Positions 45,698 to 56,165 of a DNA stretch of 64,000 nt are shown one piece after another. The stretch covers positions 2,376,001 through 2,440,000 of the forward strand of contig NZ_JAEKFH010000003.1 of the NCBI RefSeq assembly GCF_016650695.1. The letters are read 5' to 3'. This DNA comes from Pseudomonas sp. TH41 (GTDB lineage: Bacteria; Pseudomonadota; Gammaproteobacteria; Pseudomonadales; Pseudomonadaceae). Both the position numbers and the translations under genes were made by a program. The stretch's first letter is position 1. Each line of letters starts with the position of its first letter. The notes under the pieces were generated by a model. The model searched no databases and was not told where the DNA came from. It was given only the letters and a program-made list of their open reading frames with translations.

Positions 45698-46336
45698 TCA
45701 GGCTAGAACAATTCGCTTCGGCAGATACGGCGGCAAGTACAGCCCCAGGTACGCATCAAACACCCGCATCCCTTCCTCGGCCATGCGCGGGGTAATCTGC
45801 CCATGCTGTTGCACCGAGCGCGCATAGACCCGGTCTCCCAGCTCCATGGCCAGGGCAAACACATCCACGTCTGTCGGCAGCTTCGGCAGTTCGAAATGAT
45901 GATCGAACAGCTTGTGCATCAGGTCGCCCAGCTCGATGTCGTGCTGGCGGTCAGCCTGGGTGACTTCAGTCAGGCCATGCTGGGCGAGGATCAACTGGCG
46001 CGCCGCGGCGTCTTCGTCGTAGATATCGAGCATGCGCTGTTCAACCAGTCGCGAGAGGTCACGCCAGTCGCGCAGGGCGCCGTGGTCGATGGGCGCTTGC
46101 AGGCATGCGCGGAACGCGGCGTGGACGTCGGCGGTCAGGGCTTCGAGCAGGGCCGGGACGCTGGCGAAAAAGTGGTAGACCGAGGAGGGCGGAATCTCCG
46201 CGCGCTCGGCGACGCTGTAGATCGACAGACTGGCCACGCCCTCGGCGGCCAGCAGCGTGCGGGCGGCATCGAGTATCGAATCGATCCGGGCCTGGCTGCG
46301 GGCGCGGGGTTTGCGTGGGGTGGCGAGTCGGGTCAT
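45698..46336 (-). CDS. TetR/AcrR family transcriptional regulator
   Basis: Repressor of 212 residues. The N-terminal helix-turn-helix spans about 15-62 (RIDSILDAARTLLAAEGVAS, then YSVAERAEIPPSSVYHFFAS), and the rest is a helical ligand domain. ATG 46336 has GGAGAC at the right distance; a longer frame starts at 46372. It lies downstream of spuI on the same strand but is separated by a terminator and a repeat. Its target could be local polyamine genes or unrelated; sequence does not tell. Confidence 0.88.
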   Translation of the reverse strand: MTRLATPRKPRARSQARIDSILDAARTLLAAEGVASLSIYSVAERAEIPPSSVYHFFASVPALLEALTADVHAAFRACLQAPIDHGALRDWRDLSRLVEQRMLDIYDEDAAARQLILAQHGLTEVTQADRQHDIELGDLMHKLFDHHFELPKLPTDVDVFALAMELGDRVYARSVQQHGQITPRMAEEGMRVFDAYLGLYLPPYLPKRIVLA

Positions 46337-46395
46337 TGGAGTCTCCAGCGGGGCAGCGGGCATTGTACGCAAATCCTCAGAGCGACGATTACCCC

Positions 46396-46528
46396 TGTGG
46401 CGAGGGGATTTATCCCCGTCGGGTCGCGAAGCGTCCCCAAAATCTGCAGCTGTGGTATGTCAGGAAGATCGCGTACAGAGGATTTGCGACTGCTTCGCAG
46501 TCGAACGGGGATAAATCCCCTCGCCACA
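46396..46528. repeat. Inverted repeat, family D
   Basis: Second copy of the GTGGCGAGGGGATTTATCCC arms in the window, with a longer spacer than the copy at 30702. It lies between the TetR gene and spuI. Confidence 0.92.
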
Positions 46529-46546
46529 AAGTTAGTATTCGGCCAT

Positions 46547-46582
46547 AAAAAAACGCCACAAGCTGTGAGGCCGGCGGCGTTT
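46547..46582 (-). terminator. Terminator of spuI
   Basis: On the minus strand AAACGCC pairs with GGCGTTT over an inner structured loop and runs into a T tract. It lies 17 bases after the spuI stop codon. Confidence 0.8.
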
Positions 46583-46598
46583 CGTTTACTGCAACCGC

Positions 46599-47975
46599 TT
46601 ACACGGTATGCAGGTACCAGTTGTATTCAAGGTCAGAAATGGAGTGTTCAAACTCCTCCAGCTCACTTTCCTTACAGGCCACGAAGATATCGATGTATTT
46701 CGGATCGATGTACTTGGCCATGACTTCGCTGTCGTCCAGCTCACGCAGTGCATCGCGCAGGTTGTTCGGCAAGCTTTGCTCGTTCTGCTCGTAGGAGTTG
46801 CCTTCCACGGGTGCGCCCGGCTCGATTTCGTTGGTCAGGCCGTGGTGAATACCGGCCAGAACCGAAGCCATCAACAGATACGGGTTGGCGTCGGCGCCGG
46901 CTACACGGTGCTCGATGCGCACGGCATCGGAGGAACCGGTCGGTACGCGGATCGCTACGGTGCGGTTGTCCAGGCCCCAGCACGGCGAGTTCGGCACGTA
47001 GAACTGTGCGCCGAAACGACGGTAGGAGTTGACGTTCGGGCAGAGGAAAGCCATCTGCGCCGGTAGGGTCTCGAGCACACCGCCGATCGCGTGACGCAGT
47101 GCGGCGTTCTGCTCGGGATCCTCACTGGCAAAAATGTTTTTGCCTTCTTTGTCGAGAATCGAGATGTGGACGTGCAAACCGTTGCCCGCCTGGCCTGGAT
47201 AAGGCTTGGCCATGAAGGTGGTGTCCATTTCATGGTCGTAGGCGATGTTTTTGATCAGACGCTTGAGCAGGACCGCATAGTCGCAGGCCTTGATCGGGTC
47301 GGCCACGTGGTGCAGGTTCACTTCGAACTGCGCCGGGGCACTTTCCTTGACGATTGCATCGGCAGGGATGCCTTGCTCTTTCGCACCTTCCAGAATGTCC
47401 TGGAGGCAGTCGACGTATTCGTCGAGGTCGTCGATCAGGTAAACCTGAGTCGAATGCGGGCGTTTGCCGGAGATCGGCGAGCGCGGAGGTTGTGGGCGAC
47501 CGTTCACGTTCTCCTGGTCGATCAGGTAGAACTCCAGTTCGAACGCGGCGCAGATGGTCAAACCCATCTCGTCGAACTTGGCGACAACCTGACGCAGGAC
47601 TTCGCGAGGATCGGCGAAGAAGGGGTCACCTTCGAGTTCGTGCATGGTCATCAACAGTTGCGCGGTAGGGCGCTTCTGCCAAGGCTCGTTGCACAGGGTG
47701 TCAGGGATTGGATAACAGATTCGGTCAGCATCGCCGATGTCCAGACCCAGGCCGGTGCTTTCCACCGTCGAGCCATTGATATCCAGAGCAAATAGAGAGG
47801 CCGGCAGGTTGATGCCTTTCTCGTAAACCTTGTGGAGGCTGGTGCGTTCAATGCGCTTGCCGCGCACCACACCATTCATATCCGCAATCAGAAGGTCAAC
47901 GTACAGAACCTCAGGATGTTCCTTAAGGAACGCGTTCGCTTCGTTAAGCTGAACGGCACGCGGGGGTACCGACAT
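46599..47975 (-). CDS. spuI: Glutamylpolyamine synthetase SpuI (glutamine synthetase family)
   Basis: ATP-dependent enzyme that attaches glutamate to putrescine or a related amine, the first step of the gamma-glutamylation pathway. The 458 residues have the glutamine synthetase fold: N-terminal beta-grasp (EVLYVDLLIADMNGVVRG) and catalytic domain with AAFELEFYLID, AGNGLHVHIS and NSYRRFGAQFYVPN. It differs from GlnA by length and motifs. It is divergent from the spuA-spuB side, as P. aeruginosa spuI (PA0296) is in its cluster. Confidence 0.92.
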   Translation of the reverse strand: MSVPPRAVQLNEANAFLKEHPEVLYVDLLIADMNGVVRGKRIERTSLHKVYEKGINLPASLFALDINGSTVESTGLGLDIGDADRICYPIPDTLCNEPWQKRPTAQLLMTMHELEGDPFFADPREVLRQVVAKFDEMGLTICAAFELEFYLIDQENVNGRPQPPRSPISGKRPHSTQVYLIDDLDEYVDCLQDILEGAKEQGIPADAIVKESAPAQFEVNLHHVADPIKACDYAVLLKRLIKNIAYDHEMDTTFMAKPYPGQAGNGLHVHISILDKEGKNIFASEDPEQNAALRHAIGGVLETLPAQMAFLCPNVNSYRRFGAQFYVPNSPCWGLDNRTVAIRVPTGSSDAVRIEHRVAGADANPYLLMASVLAGIHHGLTNEIEPGAPVEGNSYEQNEQSLPNNLRDALRELDDSEVMAKYIDPKYIDIFVACKESELEEFEHSISDLEYNWYLHTV

Positions 47976-48253
47976 GATGCAACACCTTTGTTGTTAAAAA
48001 TATCAATCATTGATCTCTTCGGATTCCAGTCAACCCGAACGGCATGCCGAAGTCAAGTGAGGCCTTTTTTGCCCTAAAAAAGCACCTGTGGGGCTTTTTT
48101 GAGGCACTTTGGGGCGTTTTTATGCCTTTGGATGCTTTGGCGCCCGCGGGTTTGAGCGGGCCGTGTTGTATTTTTTACGGGGGTGTTGTGTAAAAAAATG
48201 AACAAGGCTAAGCTCGATTCAAACCCATAACAGCAATAATACCGGGGTGCTTC

Positions 48254-48616
48254 ATGTCTCGCCTGCCGTTAATCGGCGTCGCCGTCTGCTCCAGGCAGAT
48301 CGGTCAGCATGCTAATCACATCAGTGGCGACATTTCTGTCCGCGCCGTGGCCTCAGCGGTTTCGGGCCTGTCAGTCATCCTCCCGTCCCTGGCGGATCGA
48401 CCGTCACCGTCCGATATTCTGGACGGTCGCGAAGGCACCCCCATTAGGGTTACTCCATTCAATATAGAACCGATTCACTATAGCGGCTCAGCTATCGCGC
48501 CGGGCTTCGCTCGCGATTCTGCACACCTTGCAGTTGCCGCACGGTCCGAAAAAAACACAATAGCCTGTCGCAGACCCGCATTTCAACGCGACGCCGATGC
48601 GTCAACTATTGCCTGA
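48254..48616 (+). pseudogene. spuA: Degenerate spuA (gamma-glutamyl-GABA hydrolase), internally deleted
   Basis: The frame starts like PuuD/SpuA peptidase C26 enzymes (MSRLPLIGVAVCSRQIGQH, later LSVILPSLAD and SDILDG) for about 90 residues. It is then truncated to 120 residues, where the family has about 250. The nucleophile cysteine region (GICRG) and the His-Glu pair near the end are missing. The last stretch, ACRRPAF, recalls the normal C-terminal end, so an in-frame internal deletion plus substitutions is likely. It holds the spuA position between spuI and spuB. It cannot hydrolyse gamma-glutamyl compounds. Confidence 0.8.
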
Positions 48617-48633
48617 CGCTTGCAAGCGTCAGG
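48590..48633. promoter_or_regulatory. Two adjacent dyads upstream of spuB
   Basis: GACGC-CGAT-GCGTC (48590-48603) is followed by a 22-bp perfect palindrome at 48612-48633 with arms CCTGACGCTTG and complement. Both use the half-site TGACGC/GCGTCA. They lie 24 bases or more before spuB ATG 48657, at the end of the spuA remnant. They could be a regulator site, an RNA hairpin or a small repeat. Confidence 0.5.
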
Positions 48634-48656
48634 AAACTCAAAGCCTAGAGGCATTT

Positions 48657-50015
48657 ATGAGTAACAACCTCGACCAGCTCACCGATTGGTTGAAAGACCA
48701 CAAGATCACAGAAGTCGAATGCATGATCGCCGACTTGACCGGGATCACCCGGGGCAAGATTTCGCCGACCAACAAGTTCATCGCCGAAAAAGGCATGCGC
48801 CTGCCAGAGAGCGTTCTGTTGCAGACCGTGACCGGCGACTATGTCGAAGACGACATCTATTACGAATTGCTCGACCCGGCGGACATCGACATGATCTGCC
48901 GTCCCGACCACAACGCTGTGTTCCTGGTGCCGTGGGCCATTGAGCCGACCGCCCAGGTGATTCACGACACCTACGACAAGCAAGGCAACCCGATCGAGCT
49001 GTCGCCGCGCAACGTGCTCAAAAGAGTGCTGAAACTCTATTCCGACAAGGGCTGGCAACCCATCGTGGCGCCGGAAATGGAGTTTTACCTGACCAAGCGC
49101 AGTGACGATCCGGACTACCCGCTGCAACCGCCGATCGGCCGCTCCGGTCGCCCGGAAATTGGCCGTCAATCGTTCTCCATTGAAGCGGCGAACGAATTCG
49201 ATCCGCTGTTCGAAGACGTCTACGACTGGTGCGAATTGCAGGAGCTGGACCTCGATACGCTGATCCACGAAGACGGCACGGCGCAGATGGAAATCAACTT
49301 CCGTCACGGCGATGCCCTGTCTCTTGCTGACCAGATTCTGGTGTTCAAACGCACCATGCGCGAGGCCGCGCTCAAGCACAACGTGGCGGCCACTTTCATG
49401 GCCAAGCCCATGACCGGCGAGCCGGGAAGCGCGATGCACTTGCACCAGAGCGTCATCGACATCGAAACCGGCAAGAACGTCTTCTCCAATGAAGACGGGA
49501 CCATGAGCCAACTGTTTCTGAACCACATTGGTGGCCTGCAGAAATTCATTCCGGAGTTGCTGCCGCTGTTCGCCCCTAACGTCAACTCGTTCCGTCGCTT
49601 CCTGCCGGACACCTCGGCACCGGTTAACGTGGAATGGGGCGAAGAGAACCGCACCGTGGGCCTGCGGGTTCCGGACGCCGGGCCGCAAAACCGTCGGGTG
49701 GAAAACCGCCTGCCGGGTGCTGATGCCAACCCTTACCTGGCGATTGCCGCGAGCTTGCTCTGCGGTTACATCGGCATGGTTGAAGGGATTAACCCGAGTG
49801 CGCCGGTGGTGGGCCGTGGCTATGAACGCCGCAACCTGCGCCTGCCACTGACCATCGAAGACGCGCTGGAACGTATGGAACACAGCGCGACTATCGAGAA
49901 ATACCTGGGCAAGAAATTCATCACTGGCTACGTCGCGGTCAAGCGGGCCGAGCATGAAAACTTCAAGCGCGTGATCAGTTCATGGGAGCGGGAATTCCTG
50001 CTCTTTGCCGTCTGA
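48657..50015 (+). CDS. spuB: Glutamylpolyamine synthetase SpuB (glutamine synthetase family)
   Basis: Second glutamine-synthetase-like enzyme of polyamine catabolism, 452 residues. It begins MSNNLDQLTDWLKDHKITEV and has MIADLTGITRGK, APEMEFYLTK, GSAMHLHQSV and NSFRRFLPDT with the glutamate and ATP sites. In P. aeruginosa SpuB glutamylates spermidine or putrescine-type amines. ATG 48657 is preferred to an upstream in-frame start. spuC follows after 58 bases. Confidence 0.93.
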   Translation: MSNNLDQLTDWLKDHKITEVECMIADLTGITRGKISPTNKFIAEKGMRLPESVLLQTVTGDYVEDDIYYELLDPADIDMICRPDHNAVFLVPWAIEPTAQVIHDTYDKQGNPIELSPRNVLKRVLKLYSDKGWQPIVAPEMEFYLTKRSDDPDYPLQPPIGRSGRPEIGRQSFSIEAANEFDPLFEDVYDWCELQELDLDTLIHEDGTAQMEINFRHGDALSLADQILVFKRTMREAALKHNVAATFMAKPMTGEPGSAMHLHQSVIDIETGKNVFSNEDGTMSQLFLNHIGGLQKFIPELLPLFAPNVNSFRRFLPDTSAPVNVEWGEENRTVGLRVPDAGPQNRRVENRLPGADANPYLAIAASLLCGYIGMVEGINPSAPVVGRGYERRNLRLPLTIEDALERMEHSATIEKYLGKKFITGYVAVKRAEHENFKRVISSWEREFLLFAV

Positions 50016-50073
50016 TGCGCCGGGCGCGGATGGAAAATTCCGCGCCTTTCACTGCAACCTTAGGAGAATTCGC

Positions 50074-51438
50074 ATGACCAGCAACAATCCGCAAACCCGT
50101 GAATGGCAGGCCCTGAGCAGCGATCACCACCTGGCCCCGTTCAGTGACTTCAAGCAGCTGAAAGAGAAAGGCCCGCGCATCATCACCAGCGCCAAGGGCG
50201 TTTACCTCTGGGACAGTGAAGGCAACAAGATCCTCGACGGCATGGCCGGCCTCTGGTGCGTAGCGATCGGTTACGGTCGCGATGAGCTTGCGGATGCCGC
50301 CAGCAAACAAATGCGCGAACTGCCTTACTACAATCTGTTCTTCCAGACCGCTCACCCACCGGTGCTGGAACTGGCCAAGGCCATCTCCGACATCGCGCCA
50401 GAGGGCATGAACCACGTGTTCTTCACCGGTTCCGGCTCGGAAGGTAACGACACCATGCTGCGTATGGTTCGTCACTACTGGGCAATCAAGGGCCAGCCGA
50501 AGAAGAAGGTCATCATCAGCCGCAAAAACGGTTATCACGGTTCCACCGTGGCCGGTGCGAGCCTGGGTGGCATGACGTACATGCATGAACAAGGCGACTT
50601 GCCGATTCCGGGCATCGTCCACATCGCCCAGCCGTACTGGTTCGCTGAAGGCGGCGACATGACACCGGAAGAGTTCGGTGTATGGGCGGCCAATCAGCTG
50701 GAAGAGAAAATTCTGGAAGTCGGCGTGGACAACGTGGGTGCCTTTATTGCCGAGCCGATCCAGGGCGCCGGTGGCGTGATCATTCCGCCAGACACCTACT
50801 GGCCGCGCATCAAGGAAATCCTCGCCAAGTACGACATCCTGTTCGTGGCGGACGAAGTGATTTGTGGTTTCGGCCGCACCGGTGAGTGGTTCGGCTCCGA
50901 TCACTACGACCTCAAGCCCGACATGATGACCATCGCTAAAGGCCTGACCTCCGGCTACATCCCGATGGGTGGCCTGATCGTTCGTGACAGCGTGGTCGAG
51001 GTGCTCAACGAAGGTGGCGATTTCAACCACGGTTTCACCTATTCCGGGCACCCGGTGGCCGCTGCGGTGGCACTGGAAAACATCCGCATCCTGCGCGAAG
51101 AGAAAATTATCGAGCGCGTTCATGCAGAAACGGCACCCTATTTGCAAAAGCGTCTACGGGAACTGAACGATCACCCGTTGGTGGGGGAAGTGCGCGGGGT
51201 GGGTCTGTTGGGGGCCATCGAACTGGTTCAGGACAAGGTCACTCGCAAGCGTTACGAAGGCAAGGGCGTCGGCATGATCTGCCGCCAGTTCTGCTTCGAC
51301 AACGGCCTGATCATGCGCGCCGTCGGCGACACCATGATCATCGCTCCGCCGCTGGTGATCACCAAGGCTGAAATCGATGAGCTGGTGACCAAGGCGCGCA
51401 AGTGTCTGGACCTGACCCTGAGTGCGTTGCAAGGCTAA
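50074..51438 (+). CDS. spuC: Polyamine (putrescine):pyruvate aminotransferase SpuC
   Basis: Class III PLP aminotransferase that moves an amino group from putrescine (or cadaverine) to pyruvate. The 454 residues show the family layout: FFTGSGSEGNDTMLRMVRHYW near residue 120, the PLP contact VADEVICGFGRTG, and the PLP lysine Lys289 in TIAKGLTSGYIPMGG. AGGAG precedes the ATG. It lies within the spuB-spuH run and represents a route alternative to glutamylation. Confidence 0.94.
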   Translation: MTSNNPQTREWQALSSDHHLAPFSDFKQLKEKGPRIITSAKGVYLWDSEGNKILDGMAGLWCVAIGYGRDELADAASKQMRELPYYNLFFQTAHPPVLELAKAISDIAPEGMNHVFFTGSGSEGNDTMLRMVRHYWAIKGQPKKKVIISRKNGYHGSTVAGASLGGMTYMHEQGDLPIPGIVHIAQPYWFAEGGDMTPEEFGVWAANQLEEKILEVGVDNVGAFIAEPIQGAGGVIIPPDTYWPRIKEILAKYDILFVADEVICGFGRTGEWFGSDHYDLKPDMMTIAKGLTSGYIPMGGLIVRDSVVEVLNEGGDFNHGFTYSGHPVAAAVALENIRILREEKIIERVHAETAPYLQKRLRELNDHPLVGEVRGVGLLGAIELVQDKVTRKRYEGKGVGMICRQFCFDNGLIMRAVGDTMIIAPPLVITKAEIDELVTKARKCLDLTLSALQG

Positions 51439-51605
51439 GTGCTAGGCTCTGAGCGGGGTGCGAGGTATGCATTTCGCTCGGAGTGAATAAAGGATGGGTC
51501 TTTCCTTGAAAGCCTGCCTTGGAACTTGCCAGACTACCGGTTGTTCGGATGCCCAGTAAAAGGCCGCTGAGCACGTGGTTAAAAAGAAAAATTGGAACAT
51601 TACCC

Positions 51606-52718
51606 ATGAAGGCATTAGGTATGAAAATAGCTGGTAAGACCCTCCTCGCCATGTCCCTGCTGGGCGTGATGGCGGGTGCAGTTCAGGCAGACGACAAGGT
51701 GTTGCACGTCTATAACTGGTCCGATTACATCGCTCCGGACACCATCGCGAACTTTGAGAAAGAGTCCGGGATCAAGGTGGTGTACGACGTTTTTGACAGC
51801 AACGAAACCCTGGAAGCCAAGTTGCTGGCTGGCAAGTCCGGCTACGACATCGTCGTACCGTCGAACAACTTCCTGGCCAAGCAAATCAAGGCGGGCGTTT
51901 ACCAGAAGCTGGACAAGTCCAAGCTGCCTAACTGGAAGAACCTGAACCCCGAACTGCTCAAAGCAGTTTCGGTGAGCGACCCGGGCAACGAACATGCCTT
52001 CCCTTACATGTGGGGTTCGATCGGTATCGGCTTCAATGCCGAGAAGGTCAAGGCTGCACTGGGTGCCGACGCACCGACCAACTCCTGGGACCTGATCTTC
52101 AAGCCTGAAAACGCCGCCAAGTTGAAGTCGTGCGGGATCAGCCTGCTCGATTCGCCAACCGAAATGATTCCGGCGGCATTGCACTACCTGGGCCTGCCAA
52201 CCGACAGCCAGAAGAAAGAAGACATCGACAAAGCTGAAGCACTGCTGCTCAAAGTCCGTCCTTCGATCGCCTACTTCCACTCGTCCAAGTACATCTCCGA
52301 CCTGGCCAACGGCAACATCTGCGTAGCCGTCGGTTATTCGGGTGACGTCTATCAGGCCAAGTCCCGCGCGACCGAAGCCGGCGATAAAGTCAAAGTCAGC
52401 TACAACATTCCGAAAGAAGGTGCTGGCAGCTTCTACGACATGGTCGCCATCCCTAAAGATGCCGAAAACGTCGAAGGCGCCTACAAGTTCATGACCTACC
52501 TGCAGAAGCCGGAAGTCATGGCTGCAATCACCAACGCCGTGCGCTTCCCGAACGGTAACGCGGCGGCCACGCCGTTGGTTGATAAAGACATCACCAGCGA
52601 CCCGGGCATCTACCCGCCGGCCGATGTGCAGGCCAAGCTGTACGCGATTGCCGACTTGCCGGCCGCGACCCAGCGGATCCTGACGCGCAGCTGGACCAAG
52701 ATCAAATCGGGTAAATAA
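51606..52718 (+). CDS. spuD: Putrescine ABC transporter substrate-binding protein SpuD
   Basis: Periplasmic polyamine-binding protein, 370 residues with a signal peptide ([18 protein letters not shown]). Family stretches are [54 protein letters not shown] and [21 protein letters not shown]. aeruginosa SpuD prefers putrescine. Starts at 51606 or 51621 are both possible; neither ribosome site is decisive. It ends [11 protein letters not shown], like its neighbour. A REPIN separates it from spuE. Confidence 0.92.
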   Translation: MKALGMKIAGKTLLAMSLLGVMAGAVQADDKVLHVYNWSDYIAPDTIANFEKESGIKVVYDVFDSNETLEAKLLAGKSGYDIVVPSNNFLAKQIKAGVYQKLDKSKLPNWKNLNPELLKAVSVSDPGNEHAFPYMWGSIGIGFNAEKVKAALGADAPTNSWDLIFKPENAAKLKSCGISLLDSPTEMIPAALHYLGLPTDSQKKEDIDKAEALLLKVRPSIAYFHSSKYISDLANGNICVAVGYSGDVYQAKSRATEAGDKVKVSYNIPKEGAGSFYDMVAIPKDAENVEGAYKFMTYLQKPEVMAAITNAVRFPNGNAAATPLVDKDITSDPGIYPPADVQAKLYAIADLPAATQRILTRSWTKIKSGK

Positions 52719-54035
<1,317 letters not shown>

Positions 54036-54058
54036 CTTCAAGGCTCAAACTATCCAAG

Positions 54059-54079
54059 GTTCGCCCGCCTCGGGCGAAC
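54059..54079 (+). other. Intercistronic hairpin between spuE and spuF
   Basis: GTTCGCCCG pairs perfectly with CGGGCGAAC over a three-base loop, in the 70-base gap between the binding protein and the ATPase. There is no T run directly after it, so RNA stabilisation of the abundant upstream message is more likely than termination. Confidence 0.65.
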
Positions 54080-54105
54080 TGAAAATTTTGTTGGGAGTTT
54101 CGTAA

Positions 54106-55248
54106 ATGGCAGTTGCCTCCGGCGCCTATAAGAAAGCCCTCGAGGGCGACCAATTACCTAAACAGGTATTGGTCAAAATCGACCGGGTCACGAAGAAGTT
54201 CGACGAGACGATTGCCGTGGACGATGTGTCCCTGGAAATCAAGAAAGGCGAAATTTTCGCCCTCCTCGGCGGTTCAGGATCGGGCAAATCCACCTTGCTG
54301 CGCATGCTCGCAGGTTTCGAACGGCCCACGGAGGGGCGCATTTTCCTCGATGGCGTAGACATCACTGACATGCCGCCGTACGAACGGCCGATCAACATGA
54401 TGTTCCAATCCTATGCCTTGTTCCCGCACATGACCGTGGCGCAGAACATTGCCTTCGGCCTCAAGCAGGACAAGCTGTCCTCCGCTGAAGTCGATGCGCG
54501 TGTGGCCGACATGCTCAAGCTGGTGCAGATGAGCCAATACGCCAAGCGCAAGCCGCATCAGTTGTCCGGTGGCCAGCGTCAGCGTGTGGCCCTGGCGCGT
54601 TCGTTGGCCAAGCGACCGAAGCTGTTGCTGCTCGACGAACCGATGGGTGCCTTGGATAAAAAGCTGCGTTCGCAAATGCAGCTTGAGCTGGTCGAGATCA
54701 TCGAGCGCGTTGGCGTAACCTGCGTCATGGTGACCCACGATCAGGAAGAGGCCATGACCATGGCCGAGCGTATTGCGATCATGCACCTGGGCTGGATCGC
54801 CCAGATCGGCAGCCCGATCGACATTTACGAAACCCCGACCAGCCGTCTGGTCTGCGAGTTCATCGGCAACGTCAACATCTTCGACGGTGAAGTGATCGAC
54901 GATGCCGAAGGCCACGCGACCATCACCTGCAAGGACCTGGATCGCCAGATCTACGTGGGCCACGGCATCAGCACGTCGGTGCAGGACAAGTCCGTCACCT
55001 ACGCGATCCGTCCGGAAAAACTGCTGGTGACGCCGACCATGCCGACCTGCGAATACAACTGGTCCAGCGGCAAGGTCCATGACATCGCCTACCTCGGTGG
55101 TCACTCGGTGTTCTACGTTGAACTGCCGAGCGGCAAGATCGTCCAGTCTTTCGTCGCCAACGCCGAGCGCCGTGGCCAGCGCCCAACCTGGGGTGATCAG
55201 GTTTACGTGTACTGGGAAGACGACAGCGGCGTGGTACTTCGCTCATGA
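54106..55248 (+). CDS. spuF: Polyamine ABC transporter ATPase SpuF (PotA/PotG type)
   Basis: ATPase of the putrescine/spermidine importer, 380 residues. Walker A is GGSGSGKST near 57, the signature LSGGQRQRVALARSL near 153, Walker B LLLLDEPMGALD and H-loop VMVTHDQEEAM. The C-terminal TOBE region (about 300-380) begins after FIGNVNIFDG. The last four bases overlap spuG (ATGA). It is the common motor for both binding proteins. Confidence 0.95.
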   Translation: MAVASGAYKKALEGDQLPKQVLVKIDRVTKKFDETIAVDDVSLEIKKGEIFALLGGSGSGKSTLLRMLAGFERPTEGRIFLDGVDITDMPPYERPINMMFQSYALFPHMTVAQNIAFGLKQDKLSSAEVDARVADMLKLVQMSQYAKRKPHQLSGGQRQRVALARSLAKRPKLLLLDEPMGALDKKLRSQMQLELVEIIERVGVTCVMVTHDQEEAMTMAERIAIMHLGWIAQIGSPIDIYETPTSRLVCEFIGNVNIFDGEVIDDAEGHATITCKDLDRQIYVGHGISTSVQDKSVTYAIRPEKLLVTPTMPTCEYNWSSGKVHDIAYLGGHSVFYVELPSGKIVQSFVANAERRGQRPTWGDQVYVYWEDDSGVVLRS

Positions 55249-56165
55249 ACATGCGCAAACTCAAACGCAGCTTCAATCGAATAATTCCCGGTGGCCGTCA
55301 GCTGGTCATCGGGGTTCCATTCATTTGGCTGTTCATGTTCTTCATGCTGCCGTTCTTCATCGTATTGAAGATCAGCTTCGCCGAAGCCGACGTGGCCATC
55401 CCGCCGTACACCGAAATCTACAGCTTCATCGACCAGAAACTGCAGGTGCTGCTCAACCTCGGTAACTACGCGATGCTTGGCGACGACGAGTTGTACATCG
55501 CCGCCTACCTCGGCTCGTTGAAGATGGCGCTGTTCAGCACCATTCTCTGCCTGCTGATCGGTTACCCGATGGCCTACGGCATCGCCAGCGCCCGCAAGGA
55601 AGTGCAAACGGTGCTGGTGCTGTTGATCATGATGCCGACCTGGACCGCGATCCTGATCCGCGTTTACGCGTGGATGGGCATCCTGAGCAACAACGGCCTG
55701 CTCAACGGTTTCCTGATGAGCATGGGCTGGATCAACGAACCGCTGCAGATCCTCAACACCAACCTGGCGGTGTATATCGGCGTGGTCTATTCGTACCTGC
55801 CGTTCATGATCCTGCCGCTCTACGCCAACCTGGTAAAACACGACCACAGCCTGCTGGAAGCGGCCTCCGACCTGGGGTCGAGCACGTTCAACAGCTTCTG
55901 GAAGATCACCATTCCGCTGTCGAAGAACGGCATCATCGCCGGTTGCATGCTGGTGTTCATTCCGGTGGTGGGTGAGTTCGTGATTCCGGAGCTGCTTGGC
56001 GGTCCGGAAACCCTGATGATCGGTAAGGTGCTGTGGCAAGAGTTCTTCAACAACCGTGACTGGCCAGTGGCATCAGCGCTTGCAGTCGTCATGCTGGCGA
56101 TCCTGATTGTGCCGATCATCTTGTTCAACCGTAGCCAGGCCAAAGAAATGGAGGGCAAAGAATGA
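55245..56165 (+). CDS. spuG: Polyamine ABC transporter permease SpuG (PotB/PotH type)
   Basis: Inner-membrane permease of 306 residues with about six spans, starting RQLVIGVPFIWLFMFFMLPF. The cytoplasmic EAA loop is LLEAASDLGSSTFNSFWKITIP near residue 203. It overlaps both neighbours by four bases (ATGA at each end), so spuF, spuG and spuH are made in step. Confidence 0.95.
   Translation: MNMRKLKRSFNRIIPGGRQLVIGVPFIWLFMFFMLPFFIVLKISFAEADVAIPPYTEIYSFIDQKLQVLLNLGNYAMLGDDELYIAAYLGSLKMALFSTILCLLIGYPMAYGIASARKEVQTVLVLLIMMPTWTAILIRVYAWMGILSNNGLLNGFLMSMGWINEPLQILNTNLAVYIGVVYSYLPFMILPLYANLVKHDHSLLEAASDLGSSTFNSFWKITIPLSKNGIIAGCMLVFIPVVGEFVIPELLGGPETLMIGKVLWQEFFNNRDWPVASALAVVMLAILIVPIILFNRSQAKEMEGKE

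Noticed and set aside
48061..48140. Terminators in the spuI-spuA gap
   Set aside because: Several T runs with short A/T-rich pairings (such as AAAAAAGC/GCTTTTTT) occur, but none has a GC-rich stem, and the region lies upstream of both divergent genes.
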